Below are positions 17,156 through 27,315 of a DNA stretch of 64,000 nt, piece after piece. This stretch comes from Manganibacter manganicus (GTDB taxonomy: Bacteria; Pseudomonadota; Alphaproteobacteria; Rhizobiales; Rhizobiaceae), in the NCBI RefSeq assembly GCF_002075885.1, contig NZ_MDET01000009.1:61001-125000 (forward strand), read 5' to 3'. Under the pieces are notes generated by a model that was not told the DNA's origin, made no database searches, and saw only the letters and a program-made list of their open reading frames with translations. A program made the translations under genes and the position numbers. Each line of letters begins with the position of its first letter. Positions within the stretch are counted from its first letter, which is position 1.

Positions 17156-18166
17156 CTAGCTGACATCGAGGACGATCTTGCCTGTATGGTCGCCTTCCTC
17201 CATGCGTTCATGCGCCCGCCAGGCATCATTGAGCGGAAAGATCATATCCATCACCGGAGCGACCTTGCGTGTTGCCAACAGGGGCCACACCTGGGCCTCC
17301 AGGGCTATGGCAAGGGCGCCCTTGAATTCGATCGAGCGCGGCCTCAGCGTCGAACCGGTATGAACCAGCCGCTTGGTCATCAGTTTGACGAGATCGGCGC
17401 TCGCGATGGCCCCACCCTGCGTGGCGATCTGCACGATGCGGCCGTCCACCGCTGCCGCGTTGTAATTGCGCGAAACATAATCACCTCCCACCATATCAAG
17501 GATGACATTGGCGCCCTTGCCGCCTGTCGCCTCCTTCACCACCGCGACGAAATCCTCTTCGCGGTAGTTTATGGCGCGACTGGCGCCAAGTTTCACACAC
17601 AACTGGCATTTCTCGCTGGAGCCGGCCGTAGCAATCGCCGTCGCCCCGAAGGCCACAGCAAGCTGGATCGCTGTCGTGCCGATACCCGACGAGCCGCCAT
17701 GGACCAGAAGCGTCTCGCCCGGCTTGAGCGCGCCGCGCTCGAAAACATTGTGCCAGACGGTGAAATAGGTTTCCGGCAGCGCTGCTGCCTCCGTATCGGT
17801 AAAACCGGCAGGCAACGGCAGAGCATTGCTGGCATGCACGGTGACATATTCAGCATAGCCGCCGCCCGCCGTCAGCGCGCAAACCCGGTCGCCGATACCC
17901 CAACGCGCCGCACCTTCGCCGAGGGCGGCAACCTCACCTGCAACTTCGAGGCCGGGCAGGTCCGACGCGCCCGGCGGCGGCGGGTAGATACCTTTGCGCT
18001 GCATCACGTCCGGCCGGTTGACTCCCGCGGCATGCACCCTGACGAGAATTTCGCCCGAACCCGGCTGCGGCACGTCGCGCTTTTCTGGCTTCAGCACCAT
18101 CGGGCCTCCCGGCATCGAAATGGCTACCGCCGTCATCTTCTCCGGTATCGAATTCTGTCTTACCAT
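17156..18166 (-). CDS. Zinc-free NAD(P)H quinone oxidoreductase (PIG3 type)
   Basis: Medium-chain dehydrogenase/reductase superfamily enzyme, 336 residues. The N-terminal GroES-like domain (about 12-130) has HAAGVNRPDVMQRKGIYPPP and GLEVAGEVAALGEG. The Rossmann domain has LVHGGSSGIGTTAIQLA (NADPH-binding A-x-G-x-x-G type) and lacks the catalytic zinc ligands of alcohol dehydrogenases. Family members reduce quinones and other electrophiles with NADPH in the cytosol. An alternative start at 18136 (MTAVAISMPGG), with GGAG upstream, matches the usual family beginning and may be the true one. It is divergent from the DUF1192 gene. Confidence 0.85.
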   Translation of the reverse strand: MVRQNSIPEKMTAVAISMPGGPMVLKPEKRDVPQPGSGEILVRVHAAGVNRPDVMQRKGIYPPPPGASDLPGLEVAGEVAALGEGAARWGIGDRVCALTAGGGYAEYVTVHASNALPLPAGFTDTEAAALPETYFTVWHNVFERGALKPGETLLVHGGSSGIGTTAIQLAVAFGATAIATAGSSEKCQLCVKLGASRAINYREEDFVAVVKEATGGKGANVILDMVGGDYVSRNYNAAAVDGRIVQIATQGGAIASADLVKLMTKRLVHTGSTLRPRSIEFKGALAIALEAQVWPLLATRKVAPVMDMIFPLNDAWRAHERMEEGDHTGKIVLDVS

Positions 18167-18306
18167 AATCCGCCCATCTCGCTTAGATTGCCGTTCACCT
18201 TGGCTTGCTCCAGCCTATGGCCGATGTATTCTCTCCTTTCTATGCTCATTGCCCGTTCAGGCAAACCGCATAGATGGCGGTAACGAAGCCTGCCGGAGGA
18301 GAACAG

Positions 18307-18501
18307 ATGGCGCTCTTCGACGACGAACCGAAAAAGAAACCCCAGCCACATGAAATCGGACAGGATTTATCGCTTCTTTCCATTGGAGAGCTTTCGACAC
18401 GCATCGAATTGTTACGCGCCGAAATCGTCCGCTTGGAAACCGAACTGGAGGCCAAAGGCTCGACCCGATCCGCTGCCGAAGCCTTATTTCGCAGCCTATG
18501 A
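18307..18501 (+). CDS. DUF1192 small coiled-coil protein
   Basis: A 64-residue protein beginning MALFDDEPKKKPQPHEIGQD. The C-terminal half (LSIGELSTRIELLRAEIVRL) forms an amphipathic coiled coil typical of DUF1192, an uncharacterised family confined to alphaproteobacteria. The ATG at 18307 follows a strong GGAGGAG site, so the longer frame from 18274 is not needed. Divergent from the quinone oxidoreductase. Function unknown. Confidence 0.85.
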   Translation: MALFDDEPKKKPQPHEIGQDLSLLSIGELSTRIELLRAEIVRLETELEAKGSTRSAAEALFRSL

Positions 18502-18581
18502 TTTTGTCGCGATCAGCGCCGCCGAAAAGTCCTAAACCTGCTTTTGTCAGGTGCCATTGATTCGCAGCTGGACCGACCTGA

Positions 18582-19829
18582 ATGTTTGCCACCTACAGAC
18601 CGATCCTCTCCCTCTTGCGCGGCACGGCGTTCTTGCTTGCGGCATCTGGTTTGCATGGGCTGTTGCTGCCATTGCGCGGTCAGTTCGAAGGTTTTTCCAC
18701 CACGGCGCTCGGCCTCATGGGCACGGCCTGGGCTATGGGTTTTGTCGCCGGGTGCCTACTGGCGCCGAGGATCGTGCGCCGCGCTGGCCATGTCCGCGCC
18801 TTCGGCACATTCGCGTCCGCCGGCGCCATCATCGCCCTGCTCACCGGTCTCATCATCGATGAGTATGCCTGGATTGTATTGCGTGCCTGCACTGGCTTTG
18901 TCATGGCCGGCGCTTTCATGATCATAGAAAGCTGGTTGAACGAAAAAGCCACTAACGAAAACCGAGGCACGGTATTCGGCCTCTATATGATGGTAACCTA
19001 CGCCTCGATCATGGGCGGCCAGATGATCGTGGCGGGGGGCGACGTAGGCTCCGCCTCACTATTCATGATCACCGGTATTTTTTTCTGCCTATCACTGATC
19101 CCAACCGCCGTATCGACACAATCCACGCCCCAGCCACTGCAAAACGTCGAGTTAGACCTCAAAGGGCTCTATTCCAATTCCCCGGTCTCGGCTGTCGGCT
19201 GCGTGCTCATCGGCATTGCCAACGGCGCGTGGGGCACGCTGGGAGCCGTTTACGGCGCTCGCATCGGCATTTCAACGGCCCAGATTGCACTGATGATGAG
19301 CCTTGTCGTTATCGCTGGTGCCGCTATGCAAATGCCCGCAGGTCGCATTTCCGACCGCACCGACCGCCGCTATGTGCTGGCCGCCGCAGGTATCGGCGCC
19401 GCCTTGTTCGGGCTCGCCATCTTTCTGTTCAAGCCGCATTCCGGTGCTCCGGTTCTGGTGCTCACGGCAGCTTACGGCGCTTTTGCCTACACGCTCTATT
19501 CGATCGCCGTTGCCCATGCCAATGACCACGCCCCCGCCGAGGAATTTGTCAAGGTCTCGGGCGGCTTGCTGTTGCTCTATGGATTCGGCACCATGATCGG
19601 GCCAATGTTGGCCGCCGCCTTGATGGGTTGGTTACGTCCGGAAAGCCTGTTTCTAGCCACTGCCATCGCGCATCTCGCACTCGCTGGCTATACGCTGCTT
19701 CGCATACGCCAACGTGCACCAGTGCCGATCGAGGATCGCGATGCGTTCAAGACGCTACCGGCCGAACGCTCGATCACGCCACAGTCGCTGACACTCGACC
19801 CACGGCAAAAAGACGAAACCGAGGATTGA
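18582..19829 (+). CDS. MFS transporter (YcaD-like)
   Basis: Inner-membrane carrier of 415 residues with about 12 hydrophobic segments. The loop motif after TM2 (RIVRRAGHVRAFG) and the central loop motif GRISDRTDRRYVL (about 250) are standard major-facilitator signatures. TM4-5 carries WLNEKATNENRGTVFGLYMM, a pattern seen in the YcaD-like subfamily. The C-terminal 40 residues are polar and cytoplasmic. The substrate cannot be read from the sequence. An ArsR-type regulator gene begins 31 bases downstream on the same strand and may be cotranscribed. Confidence 0.85.
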   Translation: MFATYRPILSLLRGTAFLLAASGLHGLLLPLRGQFEGFSTTALGLMGTAWAMGFVAGCLLAPRIVRRAGHVRAFGTFASAGAIIALLTGLIIDEYAWIVLRACTGFVMAGAFMIIESWLNEKATNENRGTVFGLYMMVTYASIMGGQMIVAGGDVGSASLFMITGIFFCLSLIPTAVSTQSTPQPLQNVELDLKGLYSNSPVSAVGCVLIGIANGAWGTLGAVYGARIGISTAQIALMMSLVVIAGAAMQMPAGRISDRTDRRYVLAAAGIGAALFGLAIFLFKPHSGAPVLVLTAAYGAFAYTLYSIAVAHANDHAPAEEFVKVSGGLLLLYGFGTMIGPMLAAALMGWLRPESLFLATAIAHLALAGYTLLRIRQRAPVPIEDRDAFKTLPAERSITPQSLTLDPRQKDETED

Positions 19830-19860
19830 GCTTTACGCGCCTTTGCCGCACAACTGAGGC

Positions 19861-20163
19861 ATGGTGCTTTACGATGCGTTCATGGCGATCGCCGACCCGA
19901 ACCGACGCTATCTTCTTGAGGAATTGCGGCGTGGCCCCAGAACGGTGAACGATCTCGCCGCCGGTCTTCCAATATCACGTCCCGCCGTTTCCCAGCACCT
20001 CAAGGTCTTGCTCGACGCCGGACTAGTGAGAGCACGGGCCGACGGCACCCGCCGCGTCTATGCCATCACCGGCAATGGTTTTTTCAAGCTGAATATCTGG
20101 CTGGATCAATTCTGGCAGATGGATTCCACCGAAGAACGCGACCAGGTGCAAGGCAGTCCGTAA
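19861..20163 (+). CDS. ArsR-family HTH transcriptional regulator
   Basis: A 100-residue winged-helix protein. The core has DPNRRYLLEELRRGPRTVND, the recognition helix region SRPAVSQHLKVLLDAGLV and a wing RADGTRRVYAIT. No cysteine metal-binding motif (such as ELCVCD) is present, so metal sensing is unlikely. It resembles the SdpR/YczG-like subgroup that ends with a W-rich helix (NIWLDQFWQM). It may start at the internal ATG (MAIADPNRR, 19882). It could regulate the MFS gene directly upstream. Confidence 0.85.
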   Translation: MVLYDAFMAIADPNRRYLLEELRRGPRTVNDLAAGLPISRPAVSQHLKVLLDAGLVRARADGTRRVYAITGNGFFKLNIWLDQFWQMDSTEERDQVQGSP

Positions 20164-20277
20164 AAACATTCATTGATGATTATAGGAAAATATCTCGAAA
20201 CAGGCCGCGCCTACCCGAGCGTGCCGCCGGTCACATTTGAGATTACTTACCGCAAGCAAAACAACTGACCCGAAACG

Positions 20278-20306
20278 CGAAAAAGGCCGGCACGAGGCCG
20301 ACCTTT
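20278..20306 (-). terminator. Intrinsic terminator after rpmF
   Basis: On the minus strand, AAAGGTCGGC and GCCGGCCTTT pair over 10 bases (one G-U) around the loop CTCGT, followed by a run of T. It begins about 29 bases after the rpmF stop. The plus-strand gap 20164-20277, after the ArsR gene, shows nothing else. Confidence 0.85.
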
Positions 20307-20334
20307 CACGAAAACTGCATGCGAAGAAAGCCTA

Positions 20335-20517
20335 TCAGGCTTCCTTCGGCTCCAGAACCTGACGGCCGCGGTACATGCCGGTCTTCAAGTCGATATGATG
20401 CGGACGGCGCATTTCGCCGGAATTCTTGTCCTCGACATAGGCCGGAGCCTTGATGGCATCAGCAGAGCGGCGCATACCGCGCTTCGAGGGAGAGGTTTTT
20501 CGTTTCGGTACAGCCAT
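20335..20517 (-). CDS. rpmF: 50S ribosomal protein L32
   Basis: A 60-residue basic protein beginning [20 protein letters not shown], the universal L32 start, with [16 protein letters not shown] at the C-terminus. It lacks the four zinc-binding cysteines found in some L32 proteins, as is normal for this lineage. The start at 20517 is preceded by GGAGCAG; the frame extends four residues further upstream. It has its own terminator downstream. The mtgA gene lies upstream on the same strand, 148 bases away. Confidence 0.97.
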   Translation of the reverse strand: MAVPKRKTSPSKRGMRRSADAIKAPAYVEDKNSGEMRRPHHIDLKTGMYRGRQVLEPKEA

Positions 20518-20665
20518 AATCTGCTCCACTCAGTCGATCAAAGCCACAGCGCCCCGTGAAAGGGCCGCTTCAAGGCCTAATTCTAGAAGAAAGTGGCGTG
20601 CCTATACACGGCCCGAGCCGGTTTGGCCAGTCACGACGCAAATTTTTTTGCCACAGAGGCCCTTT

Positions 20666-21373
20666 TCAATCAAGGCAACCGACATAAGCGGCCGAACGCG
20701 ACACCCGCCGGTCGATCAAGGCAGCCAACCGCTTCAAGCCCCGTCCCGGTTTCGCCGGGTTGCGCTCATACGGGTTAGGCAGCGTAACGGCCAAAAGGGT
20801 GGCTTGGCGGCGCGTCAGGTTCTTGGCCGAGACGCCGAAATGATATTCGGCCGCTGCTTCGATGCCATAGATGCCCGGCCCCCACTCAGCGATGTTGAGG
20901 TAGATCTCCATGATACGGCGCTTCGGCATAACTGCGTCGATGTAGACGGAGAGCGGTAATTCGATCAGCTTGCGCAGACCCGCGAACGGCCTTTGCCAAA
21001 GAAATAGATTACGCGTCGTCTGCATGGTGATTGTCGAAGCGCCGCGTGTCGCCTCACCGGCCAGCGCGTCATCGATAACGCCACGCAATTCTCCAAGATC
21101 GACGCCATGATGAAAGCAGAACTGGCCATCTTCGGACATGACCACTGCATGAACGAGTGCCGGCGCCACATCTCCAATTGGAACCCACTGCCGCTTATAG
21201 GACGTGAACGTGGCGAGGTCTTTCAACATCAGAGTCGAGACTGGATGCACGAAGGATGGAATATAGAGAAACGTCAACACGATCGGGATAAGCGCAAGTG
21301 CGACAAGCACCTTCACGCTGCGGCGAAGCCAGCGTCTGGGACCGCTACGTGCCCGGCGTTTCGGTCTCGCCAT
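20666..21373 (-). CDS. mtgA: Monofunctional peptidoglycan glycosyltransferase
   Basis: Polymerises lipid II glycan chains in the periplasm; family GT51 without a transpeptidase domain. The 235-residue length is normal. A single N-terminal membrane anchor (about 19-40) follows an arginine-rich leader. Catalytic motifs are visible: E81 in [29 protein letters not shown], and the third region [29 protein letters not shown]. The start at 21373 has GAAGGACGGG upstream; the longer frame to 21526 would overlap the divergent isoprenoid gene. It is divergent from that gene across 142 bases. Confidence 0.95.
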   Translation of the reverse strand: MARPKRRARSGPRRWLRRSVKVLVALALIPIVLTFLYIPSFVHPVSTLMLKDLATFTSYKRQWVPIGDVAPALVHAVVMSEDGQFCFHHGVDLGELRGVIDDALAGEATRGASTITMQTTRNLFLWQRPFAGLRKLIELPLSVYIDAVMPKRRIMEIYLNIAEWGPGIYGIEAAAEYHFGVSAKNLTRRQATLLAVTLPNPYERNPAKPGRGLKRLAALIDRRVSRSAAYVGCLD

Positions 21374-21515
21374 GTCCCGTCCTTCAGTATCGTGCTCGAC
21401 GGTCGGCTCCACCACCCGGCCACACCCCTGCCTCAAATAGCGCTTCTGCCCGGCCCAGGCATAAAGAGGCTTGGCGTCTTGCGCAATGTTTGAGTGTCGG
21501 CTACCGCTCGCCATC

Positions 21516-22442
21516 ATGGCCAACAATGTTCAGATAATGTTTGAGGCAGTGCTCGCCGCAAGAGCTGCCGAGGTGGAGGCCGCGCTTCGGCGCATCCTCG
21601 ACGACCGTACACGCTCGGGCGAGATCGCCCGGCCTGAACGCCTCATGGCCGCCATGCGGCACGGCGCCTTGAACGGCGGCAAGCGCTTGCGTCCCTTTCT
21701 CGCCATCGAAGCTGCGGCGCTGCTGGCGCCCAACCTCGACCGCCAAATCGTTCTCTGCGTCGCCGCGGCGCTCGAATGCGTCCACTGCTACTCGCTGATC
21801 CATGACGATCTGCCGCCGATGGACGACGATGATCTCCGTCGCGGCCAGCCGACCGTGCACCGAGCCTTCGACGAGGCGACGGCAATTCTCGCCGGCGATG
21901 CGCTGTTGACACTGGCCTTCGACCTCTTGGCCGGAAGATCGACAGACACCCTCATGCCGCAAAACCGGCTTGATTTGGTTGCAGGCCTTGCCCGCGCTGC
22001 CGGGCTCGGCGGCATGGTCGGCGGCCAGATGCTCGATATCCAGGCCGAAGAAAGGCGCCCCGAAGAGGCCGGCATCATCCGGCTCCAGGCAATGAAGACA
22101 GGCGCGCTGATCCGCTTTGCCTGTGAAGCGGGAGCCATTCTAGCTGCCGCGCCGCCCGCAGACCGCGAGCGGCTGGCCGAATTCGGTTCGGCCATCGGGC
22201 TTGCGTTCCAACTCGCCGACGATCTTCTTGATGTGACGGCATCGCCTGAGCGTATGGGTAAGGCAACCGGCAAGGATGCCGCCGCTGGCAAGGCGACGCT
22301 GGTGGCCTTGCACGGCGCGGATTGGGCCAGAAGCCAGCTTCATGGGCTGGTCAACCAGGCACATAGCCTGCTCGAACCTTATGGCGCACGCGCCGCATTG
22401 TTGAAGGCTGCCGCCAGCTTCGTCGCAGTTCGGCAGAATTGA
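21516..22442 (+). CDS. ispA: Farnesyl/geranyl diphosphate synthase (polyprenyl synthetase)
   Basis: Condenses isopentenyl diphosphate with allylic diphosphates, giving farnesyl (C15) or longer chains. The 308-residue protein has the first aspartate-rich motif [15 protein letters not shown] (about 96-110), preceded by the substrate motif GGKRLRP (54-60). The second aspartate motif is FQLADDLLD, followed by [10 protein letters not shown]. The extra two residues in DDxxxxD are typical of bacterial IspA-type enzymes. Either MANN (21516) or MFEA (21537) may be the start. A second isoprenoid gene, ispG, lies about 3 kb downstream, but the two are not in one operon. Confidence 0.9.
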   Translation: MANNVQIMFEAVLAARAAEVEAALRRILDDRTRSGEIARPERLMAAMRHGALNGGKRLRPFLAIEAAALLAPNLDRQIVLCVAAALECVHCYSLIHDDLPPMDDDDLRRGQPTVHRAFDEATAILAGDALLTLAFDLLAGRSTDTLMPQNRLDLVAGLARAAGLGGMVGGQMLDIQAEERRPEEAGIIRLQAMKTGALIRFACEAGAILAAAPPADRERLAEFGSAIGLAFQLADDLLDVTASPERMGKATGKDAAAGKATLVALHGADWARSQLHGLVNQAHSLLEPYGARAALLKAAASFVAVRQN

Positions 22443-22537
22443 ACCCGCCCGCTTCGATATTGTGCGCCGGAACCAAATCTTAATCGTCATCAAGCGTAAT
22501 CGCGGCCGTCGAACCACGCGTGTGTTTGGGGGCGCGC

Positions 22538-24865
22538 ATGCCGGGATATCCCGCTTTTGTCCGGTCGATCCGGACCCGCTATCTGTCGGGCCTGCTTGTC
22601 TTCGCGCTGGCATCCGGCATCGCGATGCTTGCGCTCAACCACTACAATACCTTGCGCCATGACGTCGATGGCCTCGGCGCCGGCTTGGTCGAACTGACCC
22701 ATGATTTGCAGAATGCCGCAAATTTCACGGAAACGGCCCAAAAGGCATGGCGGCCCGAAACGCATGACGAACTGGCCGCGGCGGCTGGTAAACATGCTCA
22801 GAAACTGACCAGGAAGATCGGCAAACTCTCTCGCCTGATCGCTTCCGTCGCACCGCGTCTCTCGAAGCGTGCACGCGACGAACTGAATTCGGCTTCGATC
22901 AGCGGCGACCTGTTCTGGTCGGCGCGTGATATGGTGCGCAATCTCGAACGTATGGCCGTTGCCTACAAGGTGGACGAGTGGAGCGGGCGCGAAATCGCCA
23001 ATCAGAACGATCTTTTCGCCCAACCCCTTCTGGCACGCGCGCGCACCGCATTGAACGACGAGCGCCATCTGGCCGATGCCGCCAGCGATCGCGTACTGAA
23101 ATGGTCGAGCCTGCTGATCTTCCTGGTGCTCGTCGCAGTTGCCATCTGGATTTTCCGTCCGATGGAAAGGATGATTCGGCGAGCTTTCGAGGAGGTCGCG
23201 GAGGCGCTCTCCAGAGCCGAAGCCGCCGACCGCGCCAAATCCGAATTTCTCGCCAATATGAGCCATGAAATCCGCACGCCGATGAACGGCGTTCTCGGCA
23301 TGGCAGAGCTGTTGGACCGAACCGAGTTGACGCCGCGCCAAAAGACCTTCACCGACGTGATCGTCAAATCCGGCAACGCGCTGCTCACCATAATCAACGA
23401 CATTCTCGACTTCTCCAAGATCAATGCGGGCCAGCTCAAATTGGACCCGGCACCCTTCGGCCTTGCCGAAGCCGTCGAGGATGTCGCGACGCTGATTTCG
23501 GCGCGCGTGGCAGAAAAGAACCTGGAATTGGTCGTGCGCGTCGATCCGCATTTGCCGGCCTTTGTCATCGGTGACGCCGGACGCTTCCGCCAGATCATCA
23601 CCAATCTGCTCGGCAATGCCGTCAAATTCACTGAAAAAGGTCATGTCCTGATTGACGTCACCGGCGAGACCGTGGACGGCGTCGCCCATCTCAGGGTGAG
23701 CGTGGAGGATACCGGCATCGGCATTCCCGTCGACAAGCTGCAAAATGTATTCGAAAAATTTGCGCAGGTCGATTCCTCTTCCACCCGCCGTCATGAAGGC
23801 ACAGGCCTCGGCCTTGCCATCGCTGCCCGCCTCGTTGATCTGATGGGCGGCCGGATTGGTGTCGAAAGCGAAGTCGGCCGTGGCTCGGTCTTCTGGTTTA
23901 CCGCGCCTCTGCCAGTGCAGAAGGTACAGTCAGGCAACACGGCCGTTCCAAGCGATGTGACTGGAGCACGGGTGCTCGTCATCGATGACAATTCAGTCAA
24001 TCGCGACATTCTGCTCGAACAATTGCGCAGTTGGAGTTTCGATTGCGCTGCTGCCGAAAGCGGAACTGTAGGGCTCGCTTTCCTCGATCGCGCGATGCAA
24101 CTCGGCGCCTCGGTCGACTGCATCATCCTCGACTATCAGATGCCGGGCATGAACGGCGCAGATGTCGCCAAAGTCATCGCCGCAGACAGGCGCTTGGTCG
24201 GTATCCCGGTGGTTCTGCTGACTTCGGTCGATCAGGTCGACTTCAACAAGCTGATGCTCGATTTCGGCATTGCCGCGCATCTGACCAAGCCTGCCCGATC
24301 ATCGATCCTGCTTGGCACCATTATTTCCGCTATCCAGAAGGCACGCAGCCAAGGCTGCGTCACGCATCTGGTGCGAGAGCCGGCACCTGCTGTTCAGATA
24401 TCGGAACTCACGGCGCGGCGCGGCCAAGCGCCCTCCCCGGCTCATGGCGAACCTCTCAACCATGCAGGCACGCCTATCGACATACTGGTTGCCGAGGACA
24501 ATGAGGTCAATCAGCTTGTCTTCGCCCAAATCCTCAATGGTCTTGCCCTCAGCTATCGCATCGCCGGCAACGGCCGCACAGCGTTGGAAATGTATCGCAG
24601 TCTGGACCCGAAGCTGATCCTGATGGACATTTCGATGCCCGAACTCAACGGTTACGAGGCGACGCGCGCTATCCGGGCCGAAGAAGCACAAAGAGGCAAT
24701 CATATTCCGATTATCGGCGTCACGGCGCATGCGCTGAAAAGCGACCGCGAGAAATGCCTCGAAGCCGGGATGGACGACTATCTGCCCAAGCCGATCTCGC
24801 CCGACCGGCTCGGCGCCAAGATCGGCAATTGGCTGGGCGAGGCGGCAAAGGCCAAATCTGCCTGA
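22538..24865 (+). CDS. Orphan hybrid histidine kinase with two receiver domains
   Basis: Membrane sensor kinase of 775 residues. TM1 about 16-36, a helical periplasmic domain (37-187) and TM2 about 189-206; no HAMP or PAS is obvious. HisKA has H243 in NMSHEIRTPMN, then HATPase with GTGLGLAIAARL. Receiver 1 shows VLVIDDNSVNRD and CIILDYQMPGMNG; receiver 2 shows ILVAEDNEVNQ and LILMDISMPELNG. No Hpt domain follows, so phosphotransfer must use a separate Hpt protein or only modulate kinase activity. No partner regulator is adjacent. The start ATG follows GGGGG; GTG at 22520 is an alternative. Signal unknown. Confidence 0.85.
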   Translation: MPGYPAFVRSIRTRYLSGLLVFALASGIAMLALNHYNTLRHDVDGLGAGLVELTHDLQNAANFTETAQKAWRPETHDELAAAAGKHAQKLTRKIGKLSRLIASVAPRLSKRARDELNSASISGDLFWSARDMVRNLERMAVAYKVDEWSGREIANQNDLFAQPLLARARTALNDERHLADAASDRVLKWSSLLIFLVLVAVAIWIFRPMERMIRRAFEEVAEALSRAEAADRAKSEFLANMSHEIRTPMNGVLGMAELLDRTELTPRQKTFTDVIVKSGNALLTIINDILDFSKINAGQLKLDPAPFGLAEAVEDVATLISARVAEKNLELVVRVDPHLPAFVIGDAGRFRQIITNLLGNAVKFTEKGHVLIDVTGETVDGVAHLRVSVEDTGIGIPVDKLQNVFEKFAQVDSSSTRRHEGTGLGLAIAARLVDLMGGRIGVESEVGRGSVFWFTAPLPVQKVQSGNTAVPSDVTGARVLVIDDNSVNRDILLEQLRSWSFDCAAAESGTVGLAFLDRAMQLGASVDCIILDYQMPGMNGADVAKVIAADRRLVGIPVVLLTSVDQVDFNKLMLDFGIAAHLTKPARSSILLGTIISAIQKARSQGCVTHLVREPAPAVQISELTARRGQAPSPAHGEPLNHAGTPIDILVAEDNEVNQLVFAQILNGLALSYRIAGNGRTALEMYRSLDPKLILMDISMPELNGYEATRAIRAEEAQRGNHIPIIGVTAHALKSDREKCLEAGMDDYLPKPISPDRLGAKIGNWLGEAAKAKSA

Positions 24866-24867
24866 TC

Positions 24868-25761
24868 CTACCGGTTGCGCACTACAACACAGGCGCCGCC
24901 AACGCGACGCAACTTGTCGCATATCTTTTCGGCGCCGGCATGATTGTCGACACCGATACGGACCGCATAAATACCGCGCCGTCCCATTGGCGTACGAACG
25001 CGACTCACCACTGGATCATGCGCGCTGAGCAGCACTGGGAAGCGCGACTTCACGCGCTGCCATTGTCGGATCGCGGCCGTGCGGCGGAAATTTCCCGCCA
25101 CCTGCACGCCCCAAGGTTTCACCGCAATGGTGGCCATGGCGATGGTGGTGGACATAATTGCCGGCAAGTCGCGACATGCGGCCTCGAAGCCAAGTTTAGA
25201 ATCCAGCGGCCGGATCGCAACAACATGCGCCCGAACAGCGAACGCATCGACTGGTTCGCCGAGGATGTCGAGCACGTACTCTTCCGTTTCGAGCGGCAGG
25301 AAACCACCAGACGAGAGCCAGCGCGACACGCGGCTTTCACCAGCATTATATGCTGCAGCCGCAAGGCCGAGATTGCCGTACTCGGCTTTAAGCGCACCAA
25401 GATAGGCGGCGGAGGCCGGGATAGCTTGTTCGACATCGAAAGGATCGGTGAGATCGCGCAGCTTGGCGGTTCCAGGCATGAACTGGGCAATGCCCTGTGC
25501 TCCCGCAGGGCTTTCGGCATTGGCATCGAATCGGCTTTCCTTCCAGATCAGCCGCGCAAGGAACGCCTTGGGCAGACCATTGCGCTCGGCGTGGGTCCCA
25601 ATCAACTCGCAGATGCGATTGATTGGGTTGGGTGGCGGTGGATGTGGTGGCTCGGCATAGGCCGTTCCGCTCGTCATCGAAAGAACGCCCACGGAAAGGG
25701 CAACGAATGCGGTATGCGCATGCCAATTCGCCAGACGCCGGATCAGGCCGCCGCCTCGCAT
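24868..25761 (-). CDS. Lytic transglycosylase (SLT domain) with C-terminal extension
   Basis: Periplasmic peptidoglycan lytic enzyme, 297 residues. The N-terminus is a signal peptide ending GTAYA|EPPHP, followed by a proline linker. The SLT domain (about 50-150) has the catalytic glutamate in ARLIWKESRFDANAESPAGA, then GIAQFMPGTAK and AAAAYNAGESRVSRWL. The C-terminal 90 residues (VQVAGNFRRTAAIRQWQRVK to VVVRNR) resemble a SPOR-like repeat, which would target septal denuded glycan; this is a pattern call only. The start was placed 5 bases after the ispG stop, giving a good signal peptide; the gene probably follows ispG in one transcript. It is convergent with the hybrid kinase, 2 bases apart. 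Confidence 0.85.
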   Translation of the reverse strand: MRGGGLIRRLANWHAHTAFVALSVGVLSMTSGTAYAEPPHPPPPNPINRICELIGTHAERNGLPKAFLARLIWKESRFDANAESPAGAQGIAQFMPGTAKLRDLTDPFDVEQAIPASAAYLGALKAEYGNLGLAAAAYNAGESRVSRWLSSGGFLPLETEEYVLDILGEPVDAFAVRAHVVAIRPLDSKLGFEAACRDLPAIMSTTIAMATIAVKPWGVQVAGNFRRTAAIRQWQRVKSRFPVLLSAHDPVVSRVRTPMGRRGIYAVRIGVDNHAGAEKICDKLRRVGGACVVVRNR

Positions 25762-25765
25762 CGGC

Positions 25766-27019
25766 TCATTCGGCGGCCTTGGCTTGGCCTTGACCGAAGC
25801 GCCGCTCGATATAGTCGGCCACCATCTTCTCGAAATCGGCGGCAATCGTCGGCCCGCGCAGCGTCGCCGCCTTGCGCCCGTCGATGAACACCGGCGCCGT
25901 TGGCATCTCGCCGGTTCCTGGCAACGAAATGCCGATATCGGCGTGCTTGGATTCGCCCGGCCCATTGACGATGCAGCCCATCACGGCAACCTTGAGCACT
26001 TCCACGCTAGGATATTTCTCGCGCCACACCGGCATATTCTTACGGATATCCTCCTGGATTGACTGGGCGAGTTCCTGGAAGACGGTGGAGGTCGTGCGCC
26101 CACAACCGGGACAGGCTGCTACAATCGGCACGAATTGACGAAAACCCATCGTCTGCAGCAATTCCTGCGCCACCTGAACTTCGCGCGTACGATCGCCGCC
26201 CGGTTCCGGCGTCAACGAGACGCGGATCGTATCGCCGATGCCTTGCTGCAACAGAATGCCCATAGCCGCCGAGGAGGCCACAATGCCTTTCGAACCCATG
26301 CCCGCCTCGGTAAGACCGAGATGCAGCGCATGGTCCGAGCGCGCGGCAAGTGCGGTATAGACTGCAATCAGGTCCTGAACACCGCTGACCTTGGCCGACA
26401 GAATGATCCTGTCACGCTCGAGCCCGATCTCCTCCGCCGCATCCGCCGAAAGCAGCGCCGACTGCACGATCGCCTCGCGCGTGACTTCCTGGGCCGTCAT
26501 TGGGAAGCCGCGTGCCTGATTCTCATCCATCAGCATGGTCAGAAGTTCCTGGTCGAGGGATCCCCAATTGACACCGATACGCACCGGCTTGCCGTAACGG
26601 ATCGCTGTCTCGACAATGGCCGCGAATTGCTTGTCCTTCTTGTCCTTGAAACCGACATTGCCGGGATTAATACGGTATTTCGCCAAAGCTTCGGCGCAGG
26701 CCGGATGCTCGGCGAGCAGCTTGTGGCCGATATAGTGGAAATCACCAACCAGCGGCACATGGACGCCAAGCCGTGACAGGCGTTCATGGATGCGTGGGAC
26801 GGCTGCGGCGCTTTCATCTCGGTCGACCGTGATGCGCACGATCTCTGAACCGGAACGTGCCAACGCCGCTACTTGGGCAACTGTGGCATCTACGTCGGCC
26901 GTATCGGTATTGGTCATCGACTGGATGACCACCGGTGCTGTCCCGCCGACCATAACCCCACCAACATCGACGCCGACCGATTTGCGCCGAGCGAAGGGAG
27001 AAGAAAAATATCCGGTCAT
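25766..27019 (-). CDS. ispG: 4-hydroxy-3-methylbut-2-enyl diphosphate synthase
   Basis: Iron-sulfur enzyme of the MEP pathway converting MEcPP to HMBPP. The 417-residue form begins [20 protein letters not shown]. The TIM-barrel part has [17 protein letters not shown] and [16 protein letters not shown]. The 4Fe-4S ligands are CPGCGRTTS (two Cys) and [15 protein letters not shown] (third Cys, with the catalytic glutamate). The start is uncertain: GTG at 27097, with AAAGGA upstream, would add 26 residues and also fits. The lytic transglycosylase gene follows directly. Its presence with ispA shows the non-mevalonate route. Confidence 0.95.
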   Translation of the reverse strand: MTGYFSSPFARRKSVGVDVGGVMVGGTAPVVIQSMTNTDTADVDATVAQVAALARSGSEIVRITVDRDESAAAVPRIHERLSRLGVHVPLVGDFHYIGHKLLAEHPACAEALAKYRINPGNVGFKDKKDKQFAAIVETAIRYGKPVRIGVNWGSLDQELLTMLMDENQARGFPMTAQEVTREAIVQSALLSADAAEEIGLERDRIILSAKVSGVQDLIAVYTALAARSDHALHLGLTEAGMGSKGIVASSAAMGILLQQGIGDTIRVSLTPEPGGDRTREVQVAQELLQTMGFRQFVPIVAACPGCGRTTSTVFQELAQSIQEDIRKNMPVWREKYPSVEVLKVAVMGCIVNGPGESKHADIGISLPGTGEMPTAPVFIDGRKAATLRGPTIAADFEKMVADYIERRFGQGQAKAAE

Positions 27020-27315
27020 GGCCGCCGGCCGCCTCTGTTCCAGCCGAAGCACCGTGCATCCGTCCGTAGGCACACTGGAAACTTCATTGCTTTTCACGTT
27101 GCGCGATCCTTTACCGAGATCAAGCCACATCTCAACTAATAAAGGCGCTTTCAGGACTAGACGCAAAGTCGGCCATGAGGTGCAGGAGAGTGCCCGACTT
27201 GTCAATGCCGCCGCCGGCGATGCCAGCAAATCCAGCGCAACAAAACTAAAATCACGCCCTGTCAGCGGGAGACACGGCCCGCTACACCAAGAATATCTCC
27301 CCGATCGAACGTCAT

